64,000 nt of DNA. It comes from Artemisia argyi (taxonomy: Eukaryota > Streptophyta > Magnoliopsida > Asterales > Asteraceae). The notes beneath the pieces are model-generated. The model was not told the origin of the DNA. It searched no databases and was given only the letters and a program-made list of their open reading frames with translations. Made by a program: the position numbers and the translations under genes. Location: assembly GCA_030686995.1 (NCBI GenBank), contig CM060696.1, positions 116,644,449 through 116,708,448 on the forward strand, written 5' to 3'. Shown here one piece after another: positions 35,083 through 48,066 of this stretch; the stretch's first letter is position 1, and the number at the start of each line of letters is the position of its first letter.

Positions 35083-38000
35083 AATGGCTGCTGCTATGAG
35101 GCATATGGCTGCTAACTTTTTTCCAAATTGGAAAAGTTTGAAGGTGTTGATTTCAGAAGATGGCAAAAAAAGATGCACTTCTTGCTATCAAGCATGAATG
35201 TGGTGTATGTTCTAATCATCGCTATTCCTGAAGATCATGGGGATGATGCTACTGTGGAACAGATAAGGAATCGAAGCCAATGGGAGAATGATGATTATGT
35301 CTGAAGAGGTTTAATCCTCAATGGTATGTCTAATTCTCTCTTTGACATTTATCAGAATGTTGAATCTTCCAAAGAACTATGGGATTCCTTGGATGCCAAA
35401 TATATGGCTGAAGATGCTTCAAGTAAGAAGTTTCTTGTAAGTAATTTCACAAATTACAAAATGACTGATTCAAGACCAGTTATGGAACAATACAATGAAC
35501 TTGTTGGAATAATTGGAAGGTTTACACAACATAAAATGAACATGGATGAGGCTATCTCTGTCTCTTGTATCATTGACAAATTACCTCCTTCTTGGAAAGA
35601 TTTCAAGCATACCTTGAAACATAAGAAGGAAGAACTGACACTTGTTCAGTTGGGTAGTCATCTGCGTATTGAGGAATCCCTTAGGGAGCAGGATAATGAC
35701 AAGCCAAAGAGTAGCAATGCTACTGGTGCATCTATTGTCAATATGGTGGAACATAACAATTCCACCAGGTACAATGACAACAAAGGCAAACGTAAACATC
35801 AGGATAACACAAGGGCTGATCCTAACAAGAAGGCAACACCTACTTGTTGGAAATGTGGCAAATCTGGTCACATTAAAAGGGATTGCAAAGGTGTTAAGGT
35901 TGGTGGTAAAACCAATGGTTCAGGCACTAGTGGTTTAGGGAGTGTGGTTCTGCAACTCATTGAAAGGTCAGAATATGTTTAATGAATGTCTTCATGTTTA
36001 TTATGTTACATATGTATCTAAATCTAACTATGTGCAGGATGATGATGTTGCGTGGTGGATTGACTCTGGAGCAACTGTTCATGTGTGCAAAGATAGAAAA
36101 TGGTTCAAGACTTATGAGTCACTGAATGATGGTTCTATTCTTTACATGGGAAATGAGTCAAAAGCTTTGGTGCATGGTCGTGGTTGTGTAGATCTTAATT
36201 TTAGTTCTGGAAAGATTGTAACTTTGTTTAATGTTATTCATGTTCCTGATATAAGGAAGAACTTGGTTTCAAGTAGTGTTTTGAATAATCATGGATATAA
36301 ACAAGTTATTGAATTTGATAAATTTATTTTGTCTAAACATGGTGTGTTTATTGGTTTTGGCTATTTGTGTAATCAAATGTTCCGGCTAAATGTTGTCACT
36401 GACATTGTTAACTCAGCCTTTATGTCAACCTCTAAACCGAATGACTCTACCCTGTGGCATGCTAGACTTGGCCATGTACATTTTAAAAGGATGCAAGATA
36501 TGTCTAAGGATGGGTTAATCCCAGCATTTGACATGGACACTGAAAAGTGCAAAACTTGTATGTTGACTAAAATTACAAAGAAACCTTTTCAGGGTGTTAA
36601 ACGTGAGACTGAGCTCTTGGAGCTTATACACAGTGACCTGTGTGACTTGCATGCCACTCCCTCTTTGGGGAATAAGAAGTACTTTATGACATTTATTGAT
36701 GATGCTTCTAGGTTTTGTTATGTCTATTTGTTACACACCAAGGATGAAGCATTAGATAAATTCAAGGTATTTAAAACTGAAGTTGAATTGCAACTCGGGT
36801 CCCTGATCAAAAGATTCAGGATTGATAGGGGTGGTGAGTACATGGATACTCTGTATTTTCAGTCTGTTGGTATAATACATGAAACGAATTCTCCCTATAC
36901 TCCTCAACAAAATGGTATCTCTGAAAGGAAGAACAGGGTACTGAAGGAGATGGTTAATTCCATGTTGTCCTACTCAGGACTAAGTCAAGGGTTCTGGAGT
37001 GAAGCTATGTTAACAACTTGCTATTTATTAAATAGGGTTCCCAACAAAAGGAACAAAGTCACCCCTTATGAACTCTGGACTAAAAAGAAACCCAACCTGA
37101 ATTATCTCCGGGTTTGGGGTTGTAGGGCTGTTGTAAGACTCCCTGATCCAAAATTAAAAACTTTGGGCGAAAGAGGCATTGAATGCATCTTTGTTGGATA
37201 TGCTGAGCATTCCCAGGCATACAGGTTCTATGTTATTGAACCTAATGAATATGTTTCAATTAACTCAATAATTGAATCAAGGGATGCACTATTTGATGAG
37301 AATAGATTCTCATCAGTCCCTAGACCAAGTCACAGGATTCCAAATGGAACTGATGACATTGGTGTATCAGAGGTCCCTGATGAATTACCATCTCAGGCCC
37401 CTGATAAGGTTGTAATTCAACAACCTGAACCTGAGCTCAGGAAGAGCAAAAGGGTCAGGACTCCAAAGTCATTTGGACCTGAGTTTCAATTATATTTAAT
37501 TGAAGGCACAAGGAATGAGGTCTCTGACCAATACTCCTATTGCTTCATTGTTGAGGATGATCCCAAAACATTTGAAGAAGCAATGAAGTATCAGGATGTT
37601 GCTTTCTGGAAAGAAGCAATAAATGATGAGATTGACTCCATCATGGGCAACAACACTTGGGTGTTGGTTGATCTACCATCAGGTTGCAAACCTCTTGGTT
37701 GCAAATGGATTTTCAAAAGGAAAATGAAGGTAGATGGAACTATTGAAAAGTTCAAGGCCAGACTAGTCATTCAGGGCTTTAGACAAAATTCAGGGGTAGA
37801 CTACTTTGATACATATGCACCTGTGGCACGTATCAGTACCATAAGATTGTTGATTGCTTTGGCATCAATTCACAATCTGATTATTCAACTGATGGATGTG
37901 AAGACAGCTTTCTTGAATGGTGAATTGGATGTGGAGGTTTATATGAACCAACCTCAGGGCTTCATCTTTCCTGGCAATGAAAACAAGGTGTGTAAACTGA

Positions 38001-39099
38001 TTAAATCTTTATATGGACTGAAACAGGCACCTAAGCAATGGCATCAAAAATTTGATGAAGTGGTCTTGTCTAATGGTTATATTCTTAATCAGGCTGACAA
38101 ATGTGTTTATAGCAAATTTGATGAATCTGGTAAAGGAGTCATCATTTGTCTATATTTTGATGATATGCTGATCTTTGGCACTGACCAAATTCAGGTTGAC
38201 CTGACAAAGGAATTTTTGTCATCAAGGTTCTCCATGAAGGACATGGGGGAGGCTGATGTTATCCTTGGTATAAGGATCAAACATGAAAGTAATGGTATAT
38301 CAATTTCTCAGTCTCAGTATATTGAGAAGGTACTGAAGAAATTTAATTACTTTGATTGTACTCCAGTGAGTACTCCCATGGATACCACTGAGAAGCTCAT
38401 GCCTAATACTGGGAAAGCTTTATCTCAACTTGAGTATCTAGGGTGATTGGCTACCTGATGTATGCCATGACTTGTACAAGGCCTGATATTGCTTTTGCTG
38501 TGGGTAAACTGAGCAGATATACTAGTAATCCTAGTGCTCAGCACTAGCAAGAAATCCAGAGGGTACTAAAGTATTTGAAGAAAACTATGGATTATAGTCT
38601 CTCATATACTGGTTATCCTTCAGTGTTGGAAGGATACACTGATGCAAGTTGGATCAGTAACACTGAAGACAATTCGTCTATCAGTGGCTGGGTATTCCTA
38701 CTTGGTGGAGGTGCAATTTCTTGGGCATCCAAGAAGCAAACTTGTATCACCAGTTCAACAATGGAATCTGAATTTGTGGCTTTAGCAGCTGCTGGTAAAG
38801 AAGCTGAATGGTTGAGAAACTTGCTTCTTGAGATTCCATTGTGGCCTAAACCTATAGCACCTATTTCTATCCTTTGTGATAGTGCTTCTACATTGGTAAA
38901 GGCTTATATCCAGATGTACAATGGGAAGTCTAGACACTTAGGTGTCAGGCATAGCATGATTCGTGAGCTTATCATGAATGGGGTGGTATCTATAGAGTTT
39001 GTTAGATCTCAACAAAATTTAGCTTATCACTTGACGAAGGGTTTGGCTAGAGACTTGGTTTTAAAGTCTGCTAAAGAGATGGGTTTAAGTCCAACTTAG
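35083..39099 (+). pseudogene. Copia gag-pol polyprotein, disrupted
   Basis: Gag from ATG 35083 with a CCHC zinc knuckle (CWKCGKSGHIKRDC, about 35846-35887). Then protease (WWIDSGATVHVC), integrase zinc-binding HARLGH and CKTC, integrase core residues in HSDLCDL, RIDRGGEY and SERKNR, reverse transcriptase (MDVKTAFLNGELD, YGLKQAPKQW, LYFDDML) and RNase H ([29 protein letters not shown]). Breaks: frameshift near 35122, TGA at 35302-35304, frameshift near 35940-35990, frameshift near 38435, TAG at 38545-38547. The protease-to-RT part is open for over 800 codons. The RT box reads YFDDM, where copia elements usually have YVDDM. Ends at TAG 39097-39099. Confidence 0.93.
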
Positions 39100-39632
39100 T
39101 CACTGAATGCTAAGACACCCAACTCCCTCCTGAGGAAACTTGGGAGCTGAGTTCAATGTTGAAAGTTGAACATTCAGTGTACTGAAGCACATGTTTTGCA
39201 ATCATCCCAAGGTTTGTGCTTGGAACCTGCTGGAAAAAGAGGATGAAGTCATTACTTCTTAATGGTTAATTTTCTTTGAAAAAGTGCTTGGCAGGAGCAT
39301 GGATAAAGAGGAACCACCTATGTGAATGTTGAAGTTTTGCTGCTTCAGGAAGCTATGGACTTTTAGCTTTTACAACATTTATGAATTGGATATGGACACA
39401 TGGCTTGTATAGTGTCAGGAGTGTTTAAGTGTTTGAAAATGTATGTGTATTTTATCTTCATGTATTCAAATGGGTTGAAGGGTTCAATTTTTAGAACACC
39501 CTCATTCTCGAATGTTTGAGCGTGTAATGTACTAAGATGGAAATTCAATCCTCAGGATATTTTTGTTTATGCATATGTTTTGTTTAATGTTTGATTTTCA
39601 TGCAAAGGAAGTGAACTAAATTTGGGGAGGAT

Positions 39633-40323
39633 TGTTGAAAAATTTAGTGCACTTGAGGGATCAAATCATACTTGGAAATGGGTTTGGAGGTACAGAGAGT
39701 ACACCCATCAAGTCCCTGATTACCCTGACTCAATAGTGGTTGTGCAGGATTCTGTTGCTAGTGTTGGTTCCTGCTGATAGTGGATCCTACTGCTAGTATT
39801 AGGATTTTGCTGATAGTGGATCCTACTGCTAGTAGTATGACTCTGCTGCTCAGTGATTCTGCTGCTAGTGCTAAGTAGATTCTGCTGATGAGAATGTAAT
39901 TGATTTGACCTATTCAAATGACAGTTATATCTACACTTATGACCACGTTTAATTGGTCATGTAACCACTATTTTGGCTATAATGGGGGAAATTATGTGGA
40001 GATTAATGGACCGATTAATTCTCATAATTCCATTTGACTAGCGATGAGTATTCTCCTATTTAAGAGGAAATCAGATCATGCATGAGATACACACAGAAAA
40101 CATATAACACTTAAACACAAAGGGTTATTGATTTGTGCCAAAAATCATTAACAACATTTGGTCTTATCCCAAGTAGATATTCGTGATACCCAGGCATTAG
40201 GGTCGGATAGTTTACTTTGGAAAGTGATATCACGATTCCGAATGATATCCGGTAACCATTCAATTGGTACGTAGTTAGGCTATAGATTATCTTCACCTTG
40301 TTCTGGGCTAATAATCTCCAACA
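39633..40323 (+). repeat. Copia 3' LTR
   Basis: 691 bp, ends in CCAACA and is followed by the AATTA target duplication. About 96% identical by eye to the 5' LTR, with most differences being transitions. Confidence 0.95.
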
Positions 40324-41060
40324 AATTATATAAATTTTATGTATCAAAAACACTTTTTTATTGACAGGTTAAGTAATACTTCGTATGTTTAAAAGCAAAT
40401 GACAATATAGTTTTATTGATTTATCTACATCAGTTGTATGTTAAAGCACAAAATGATTCAAAATCGAACTGTCGTGACTATGTACCAAATACTGGATGAC
40501 AGTTGATTTATGTCATTATTTTGTGCAAACAAATACTACATTGTGTGCTGCCATTCTTTCCATTTTGACAGTTTTTATTCGTTTCGGAAAGTTGGTATAT
40601 ATTTTTTCACTAACGAGAAAGTGATAATCATTTTAGCTATAAAGAATGTATCAAAAAAATAACAAACTTAAGAAGAAGAAAAAAAATCAATTGTGGATGA
40701 TCTACAACTCTACACTTTTTGCTAGTCCAATTTCTTATTTCGATAACTTTATAAACAGCAGACACCCTGTCACACTGATAGGAGTTAAACCAGAATTCAA
40801 GTAGAATTGAGGATTTAACAATCACACAACTATTAGGGATTTCAAAAGAAAGAATAGAAATCCGAAATGAATTGTTATTAAAGTGAAATTATGACTTTGT
40901 TACAAGAGAGAGAGAATTGAGTTCTTCACCTACCTGAAAATGATACAATGAAATGAAAGTGCTATATATGGTTTGAAATTCTATCCTTTTAGTCCCTTAA
41001 CTACTATTAAGTACATAAGTGGTCCTTTGACTTCTTGACTACCAGGCTGAGCATGTATCA

Positions 41061-41074
41061 ATCCATCCCCTCTA
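41061..41074 (-). promoter_or_regulatory. Polypurine tract before the 3' LTR
   Basis: The element strand reads AGAGGGGATGGAT immediately before the TGATACATG of the 3' LTR, the expected plus-strand primer site. Confidence 0.7.
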
Positions 41075-41093
41075 AGAACCTTGTCCTCAAGGT

Positions 41094-44000
41094 TCAAGTA
41101 AACTGAGGAAAACGGGCCACAAACTCATGGTAAACTTCCTAAGTAGCATCTTCCTTTGACTGATTGGCCCATTGAACTAGTACAAACATGACTGCCTTGT
41201 CACCAACCTTGTCCAATCTCCTGTCCAATACTACAACTGGTTCTACATTCATGTTACCATTAGGCTCACAAAGAGGCAAATTCCCTGCCCTTGTTGCTGG
41301 ACTGTGACATTTCTTGAGCTGGGACACATGAAAAACAGGGTGTATAAGACTGTCACTTGGCAATTCCAACTTATAGGCCACTTCACCAATTTTCTGCACC
41401 ACCTGGAAAGGACCATAAAACTAGGCAGCCAATTTATGATAAGCACCTTGTCTAGCTGAAACTTGCCTATAAGGTTGCAATTTAACATATACCCATGCCC
41501 CAACTTCAAAGTTTCTGTCAGTTCATTTTTTATTGGCCATGTTCTGCATCCTATCTTGAGCTCTCTTCAAATGAAACTGCAACGTTTCAATTGTCTTTTC
41601 CCTTTTCTGTAATGTCATATCCACAGCCTCCACTGCACTATCACCAGGTATATAAGGTAAATGGATAGGTGGAGCCTGACCATATACCACCTCAAAAGGT
41701 GTAACTCTTGTTGCAGAATGCCAATTGGTGTTATACCAAAATTCAGCTAAGGCCAACCAATCCACCCAGTCTTTTGGAGTTTCACCCACCATACACCTCA
41801 AATAGCAGCCTAGACACCTGTTTTCAACCTCTGTTTGCCCATCAGTTTGTGGGTGATAGGTTGTGGACAAGTGTAATTCAACTTTAAGCATCTTGAATAA
41901 GGATTGCCAAAAATGACTGAGGAACACTTTGTCCCTATCACTGATGATTACTTTTGGTAACCTATGGAGTTTATAGATGTTATCCAAAAAGACCTTAGCT
42001 ACATCACTGGCTGTAAAAGGGTGTTGCAATGCTATAAAGTGAGCATACTTGCTCAATCTATCAACCACCAGCATGATGACAGACTTGCCATGTGATTTTG
42101 GTAAACTTTCAATGAAATCCATTGAAATGTCAATCCAAATTTGAGTGGGAACTGGTTTGTATCTCTGACATGTATCACACTCCTTGACAAACTTTTTTAC
42201 CATTTGTCTTAGCCCATTCTAATAGAACACAACATATAACTTCTTTGCAGTCACATGAACACCAGAGTGGCCTCCCAAGGGTCCTTGATGGAAATAAGCT
42301 ACAATTTTCTGTTGTAACATCTCATTATTCCCCACAACTAACCTGCCTTTTCTCCTTAATTGGCCATCTACCCAAGTAAACTTTGGTACTGCATTTGGGT
42401 CACTTTTTAACTTGTTTATAATAGTCTGCACATCTGTATAACTAGCCCAGCTATCTTGAATTTGTTGTAACAAGGAACTTGAGATAGTAGAAAGAACCAG
42501 GGACTCAGGGAGCATAATTCAGATCCAGTATTTACTCTAGATAAAGCATTTGCAGCCACATTTTCACACCCTTTCTTGTAGCTGATCTCATAATCAAACC
42601 CTAACAACTTAGGTAACCATTTGGTTTGAAATGGAGTTGTGAGTCTCTGGTCCAGTAAATATTTTAAGCTAAAATGATCTGTCTTGATTTTAAAGTGTCT
42701 ATCAAGTAGATAACCCCTCCATTTATCCAAAGCCATTAGAATTGCTAAGAACTCTTTCTCATAGGTAGACAATGCTTGATGCCTGGGTGATAAAGCTTTG
42801 CTTAGATAAGTTATGGGATGACCTTCTTGTGACAAAACAACCCCAATTCCCACTCCACAAGCATCAGTTTCCATAACAAATTCTTTGTGGAAATTGGGTA
42901 AGGCAAGAACAGGAGTGGTTATCATAGCTGTTTTAAGCTTTGTAAATGCCAATTGTGCTTCAACAGTCCACTCAAATGAATTCTTCTTAAGTAACTTTAT
43001 TAAAGGTTGACTGATGAGAGCATAGTGTTTAATAAACCTTCTGTAATAGCCTGTAAGGCCTAAGAAACCCCTAAGCTGCTTCACAGTAGTAGGTGTTGGC
43101 CAATCCTCCATAGCTTGAATCTTGGAAGGATCTGTAGAAACCCCTTCAGCAGATATCAAATGGCCTAAGTATTTAACTTTGTCTCTAGCAAAGGTACACT
43201 TTGAATGTTTGGCAAAGAGTTGATTTGACTGCATAACCTCAAGTACAAATTTTAAATGTATGAGATGCTCTTCCAAGCTTGGACTGTGTATGAGGATGTC
43301 ATCAAAAAACACCAACACAAACTTCCTCAAAAATGGCTTGAAGACTGTGTTCATGAGAGCTTGGAAGGTAGATGGTGCATTAGTGAGTCCAAAAGGCATG
43401 ACAAGGAACTCATAATGCCCATCATGAGTTCTAAAAGCTGTTTTATGTATATCCTCCTCCTTCATTCTGATATGGTGGTATCCAGACCTTAAATCTAGTT
43501 TAGTGAACACTTTTGACCCATGTAATTCATCCAGTAATTCTTCAATCACTGGAATAGGAAAATTGTCTTTGACAGTGACCTTGTTAAGTTTTCTATAATC
43601 CACACACATCCTCCAATTGCCATCTTTCTTCTTTACCATAACAATGGGAGAAGAAAATGAGCTATCACTGTCTCTAATTACTCCTGAATCAAGTAGCTCC
43701 TTCACCATTAACTCCACAGCTTCTTTCTGGTGTGGTGGATGCCTGTAAGGTCTAATATTGATGGGAGGAGTGTTTGGCATAAGGTGGATAGCATGGTCAT
43801 GTGTTCTTGGAGGAGGTAAGCCAGTTGGTACATCAAATATTGATTGAAACTCATCCAAAACAACCTGCACTTGCTCATTTATCACTACTAACCCATAATT
43901 ATCACCTTCAATCTTCCATAACTGTGAGGGGTAAACACAAACAGCCATGGTGGACAATTCAGCCATTTGATTCCCAGTCTTTACAACTTGTTTGCCAGTC

Positions 44001-45566
44001 ATCCAGGATAACACAGTTTACTGAGAACCTCTGAGTACCACCCTTTTACCCTTGTACTTGTACTGCATGGTCAATTTTTCAAAGTTCCACAAAATGTCAC
44101 CCAATGTGGATAACCATTGAACACCCAAAACCATGTCACAGCTTCCCAAAGGCAACACCATAACATCAGTGGTATAAGGTATACCCTACAGAGACCATTG
44201 CAAAGTACATATATACTTGCTCAACATCTGATTGCCATTTGCTATAGAAACTTCCAATGGAACAGTAGCCCTCAATCTGCACCCTAGCTTTTTAGCATTG
44301 GTCATGGATAAGAAGTTGTGAGTACTTCCAGTATCCATAAGAATATGCGAAACATGTTTGCCCAGGTAACCTTTAACTCATTGTTTTGTAAGAATTAACT
44401 CCACACAGGGCATGTAATGAGATTTTGGTGTTTCTTCATGGGATGGAGGAACAGAATCATGTGGTTCAAGGGGTGCATCAACAAATTCTTCCATTTCCTT
44501 AGTCTCATGAAATGAGGTGAGTAAATCCTCATCCACAGGATTACACACTACTTCCAAAGCATACATTTTCCCACTACATTTGTGACCAGGGGTGTACCTT
44601 TGGTCACAGAACAAACACTGATTTTTTTGCCCTTTTTTCCTCTAATTCCTTTTGAGTTAATTGCTTCCTAATAGGATATGTATTATCTATTTTTGGAGGT
44701 GCAGGTAAGGCCAATAGAGGTGGTTTAGTGGTTATTGGAGCTTGTGGTCTAGGGATGCTAGTATTAGAAGCTTGAAACCTATAGGGTGAGTAGTTTGGTT
44801 TGGCTTTGATAATAGCTACTGAGGCCTCTTGCATCCTTTCCAAACTAGTAACATCTTTCATAGTGATTGGCTTAAACATTCTCAATGGAGCCCCAATTTC
44901 ACCCTTCAAACCCCCAATAAACATACTCACAGCTTGTGTTTCAGTTAGTTCCACCTTATTGAGCAATAATTCAAACTTATCCTGGTATGTGGTTAGATTA
45001 CCAGTTTGTTTTAGGTTCTTAAGTTCCACTAATGGATCATCATTCAGTTCCCCAAACCTACTTAATATCTCAGATTCATACACAGGCCAAGGCACATTTT
45101 CCCCATTTCTTTTTACATATTGTAAATGCCAATTCAAAGCTTTATCAAAGAGATGCATGGAGACTAACCTCAACTTTTGATCATCTCTAACCTGATCAAT
45201 GGCAAAAAATTGTTGCACTCTAAACAACCAGCTTTTGACATCATCACCACTGAACTTAGGGAACTCCAACCTTGTAAGCCTGCCATATGGATTGTGATTT
45301 TGGTTGTGAGGACCAACCATTTGTCCAGTTGGAACTCCTTGATTCATAACACCATCTCCAACATTATTGTTAGTAGCAGTTCCATTTAGCCTTGCAAATT
45401 CATTAGTTGCAAAAGCCTGAAAGAGACTGAAAGCTGTCATTCTCTCATCCATGTTTTCGAGCAATTGATTCATGTCATTCATACTTTGACCTAATTGAGT
45501 CAAAGTAGGTATCTCAGCAGTAGCAGTTACACTGCTTTGTTCTTGAGTACGAGTTTGAGGAGGCAT
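41094..45566 (-). pseudogene. Chromovirus gag-pol polyprotein, disrupted
   Basis: Gag begins at 45566 (PPQTRTQEQ after Met), with the retrotransposon gag domain (LEFPKFSGDDVKSWLFRVQQ) and zinc knuckle CLFCDQRYTPGHKC after a frameshift at an A-run near 44620. Protease DTGSTHNF (about 44325), then a long intact RT-RNase H block (KKKDGNWRMCVDYRKLN, FTKLDLRSGYHHIR, LVFFDDIL, FVMETDACGVGIGVVLSQ). Integrase (GGHSGVHVTAKKL, CDTCQRYKP, WIDISMDFI, SDRDKVFL, HPQTDGQTEV) and a weak C-terminal chromodomain (FVLVQWANQSKEDAT) follow. About seven in-frame stops (near 44378, 44187, 44019, 42219, 41523, 41424, 41139) and two frameshifts. A few residues between YKPVP and TQIW appear deleted. Confidence 0.92.
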
Positions 45567-45837
45567 TGTAAGCTATTTTAATGAAAGAAGTTGTTAGATT
45601 CACTCCTTCGTCTACAATTGAGTTACTACTAACAACTAACCGCTCTTGGCCAACCTTGAGTCAAACAAAACTGATTATAGGTTCGAAAATAGAGGATTTA
45701 AACACTTATGTGCTATTCTCGTAATCACGATGTATACTCAACAATTGGTCGTACTTCTGGCGGATAGCTTACAACAATTGAATAGAGAACCAGTGTAGCT
45801 CTCTATTTTTGATAGAATTTTATTCGCCAGAAAAATA

Positions 45838-45997
45838 ACTGCCTTACCAGAAACGTAACAAACTCGCCGGAAAAATAACAAACTCGCCGGAAACGTAACA
45901 AACTCGCCGGAAACTTAACAAACTTCGCCGGAAAATAACAAACTCGCCGGAAACGTAACAACCTCGCCGGAAACATAACAAACTTCGCCGGAATCGT
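45838..45997 (-). repeat. 20-bp minisatellite in the chromovirus leader
   Basis: About eight tandem units of CGCCGGAAACGTAACAAACT (plus-strand reading), with small length and base variation. They lie between the 5' LTR and gag of the chromovirus. Units differ mainly in the AAACG/AAAAA stretch. Confidence 0.9.
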
Positions 45998-46008
45998 GAT
46001 AAGAGATC

Positions 46009-46028
46009 AGGAAAGGGCTCTGATGCCA
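46009..46028 (-). promoter_or_regulatory. Primer-binding site, initiator tRNA-Met type
   Basis: Two to three bases inside the 5' LTR, the element strand reads TGGCATCAGAGCCC. This matches the standard TGGTATCAGAGCC site for initiator tRNA-Met except at one base. Confidence 0.8.
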
Positions 46029-46473
46029 CTTGATAGGAGTTAAACCAGAATTCAAGTAGAATTGAGGATTTAACAATCACACAACTATTAGGGATTTCAA
46101 AAGAAAGAATTGAAATCCGAAATGAATAGTTATTAAAGTGAAATTGTGACTTTGTTACGACAGAGAGAGAATTGAGTTCTTCACCTACCTAAAAATGATA
46201 CAATGAAATGAAAGTGCTATATATGGTTTGAAATTCTATCCTTTTAGTCCCTTAACTACTATTAAGTACATAAGTGGTCCTTTGACTTCTTGACTACCAG
46301 GCTGAGCATGTATCAGACACTCATGGGCTAACTTCTAAAATTTGGTTAATTATGTTTTTAGACTATTAAGTGTTAGGAACGAGGTATGTTGGTTCGCGCT
46401 TAGTGCAGATAAGTTACTAACAATTAGTGGCATAACAATAACAATGTACTCATCCGCAAAATGTAGATCGAAG

Positions 46474-46777
46474 TAGGGCTGAGCATTGGGCCGGATTCCG
46501 ACCCGACCCGTCTAATCCTGATCCTGAAAGTCACCTAAATCGTAAATCGAATATCGACCCGAAAGTAATCGATTTTTTGGCCCGTCCCGTCCCGAAAGTA
46601 GTCGATTTTTGCTTGTATTTTGTCAGTTTTTTGCCCGTCCCGACCCGTCCTGAATCCCGAAAATGCTAAAAATCATCTCGACTCCCGACCCGAGAAGCTA
46701 TTATTCGGTTTCGGAACTATCAGTTTATGTCGGGATCGGATCGGTTGTCAAGACTCGGGCGGTTTTGCTCGCCCCTA
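46474..46777. mobile_element. hAT-type MITE, 304 bp
   Basis: Ends TAGGGCTGAGCA and TGCTCGCCCCTA form an imperfect inverted pair (10 of 12). The flanks carry a perfect 8-bp duplication GATCGAAG (46466-46473 and 46778-46785), the hAT signature. The body is rich in CCCGACCCG/CCCGTCCCG motifs and has no coding capacity. Confidence 0.88.
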
Positions 46778-46785
46778 GATCGAAG

Positions 46786-48056
46786 TTCCCTTATATATAA
46801 AAATTAGCATGATTCGTTACCGGTTGATAAATTTCATATGTTTCATTTCTATTATGGTTAAAACTTTAAATTTAACAACTGCCATGAATATATAAGATAA
46901 TTGATAAATACACAAGCCTGGTATTTCTATATAAGCATGTATAAATAGATATGTACATTTTAATCTAAGCTGTCCAGTTAAACAATGTTCGTCTAAACAA
47001 AATGAACATCCATGCAAAAATGTCAACCCATAATTCACAATAAAAAAGCAACATGGTCCATAGACATTGTACCAACCAAGTTGATTATCCTTTACAACTT
47101 TGCAAAGTCAAAAGAACACACTATGGTCGCTATATATTAAAGAATATGTTGTAGGCTTTTAGGTAGAATTACATGATAATTATTCGTTATTTTGTTTACA
47201 TGCAAGAGATTTAAACAACATGATTAAATGTGAAAGTAAATTTGAAGTCAAAATATATCAAATTGCATGTACTTTAAGTAAGGTTTTGGTATCCTTTTCT
47301 CCTTCAAATTTTATTAAAATCGTTCACCAACGACATGAATCTCTGTCTTCAAACTCACCTTATATCAATTTTATCTAATTTAAATGATATCTAACTTTAT
47401 AGTTAGATTATTAACATTTGCAATCATTTCTAATTTCCACTTTAGAAAAATCATTAATACAACAACAATGATACCCAATCTCGTTGGGAACGGATACGAG
47501 GGATATGACGTTATCAATCGTATACTTCTATCGAAGAGTGGAGATCGTGTTTTTGGAAAAACCTACGAAAAAGTGTGAAAATCCTCAAATATAAATTCTC
47601 CAAGCTAAATTATTATATTGTTATAACAATCTCATAAAGTATTATGCCTTACGTCTCATAATAAGTGTTCACCTTCAAAATCATATTTACTCAATAAAGT
47701 TCATTTTGATTGGATAAAATACAAAATAAACACTTATTTTGAGACATCTCAAAATAACATTATAGACACTTAACTTGAGACGGAAAGAGTAGATCGCGAA
47801 CCCTAGTTATAAACGTTACACTGTCCATAAATATTAAGTATCAATATAGTTATACGTTCAACTTCATTTTATCAAGAATTTTTTTCTAGAAAAATGAGTA
47901 CATAGATTGTATTTGTCTTTGTTTGAAGGCAAACATATGTTTATGCCGTGAAATTATCATGATACTCAATTACTCAAAGTATTTTGCAGTAAATTATGAC
48001 TATTCCCTAATCGTTTCGTAAATTTTCATACTATTTCGACTCTCACCTTCTTATAA
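46786..48056. other. Intergenic, nothing recognised
   Basis: AT-rich DNA between two MITEs with no supported gene. A loose inverted pair around 47650-47790 (TAATAAGTGTTCACCTTCAAAA versus ATAAACACTTATTTTGAGAC) suggests another small decayed MITE. Confidence 0.4.
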
Positions 48057-48066
48057 TATGTTGTAT

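Larger units (their letters stand above)
34366..40323 (+). mobile_element. Complete Ty1/copia LTR retrotransposon, 5,958 bp
   Basis: Two LTRs of 690 bp (34366-35055) and 691 bp (39633-40323), each TGTTG...CAACA, flanked by a perfect 5-bp duplication AATTA (34361-34365 and 40324-40328). A polypurine tract GGGGAGGAT (39624-39632) directly precedes the 3' LTR. Domain order gag-protease-integrase-RT-RNase H is that of copia elements. By eye the LTRs differ at about 27 positions (about 4%), implying an insertion of the order of one to two million years old at commonly used plant rates. I could not recognise a normal tRNA-Met primer site after the 5' LTR. Confidence 0.95.
40776..46315 (-). mobile_element. 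Complete Ty3/gypsy chromovirus, 5,540 bp
   Basis: In minus orientation: 5' LTR 46315-46031, primer-binding site, gag, pol, polypurine tract, 3' LTR 41060-40776. Each LTR is 285 bp (TGATACATG...CCTATCA on the element strand) and they differ at about 6 positions (about 2%), younger than the neighbouring copia. Flanks CACAC (40771-40775) and GACAC (46316-46320) look like a 5-bp target duplication with one mismatch. It sits about 450 bp from the copia element. Short LTRs and chromodomain are Reina-like (inference). Confidence 0.92.

Noticed and set aside
45838..45997. CRISPR-like array of 20-bp units
   Set aside because: Units are directly tandem with no unique spacers, in a plant retroelement leader; a minisatellite.
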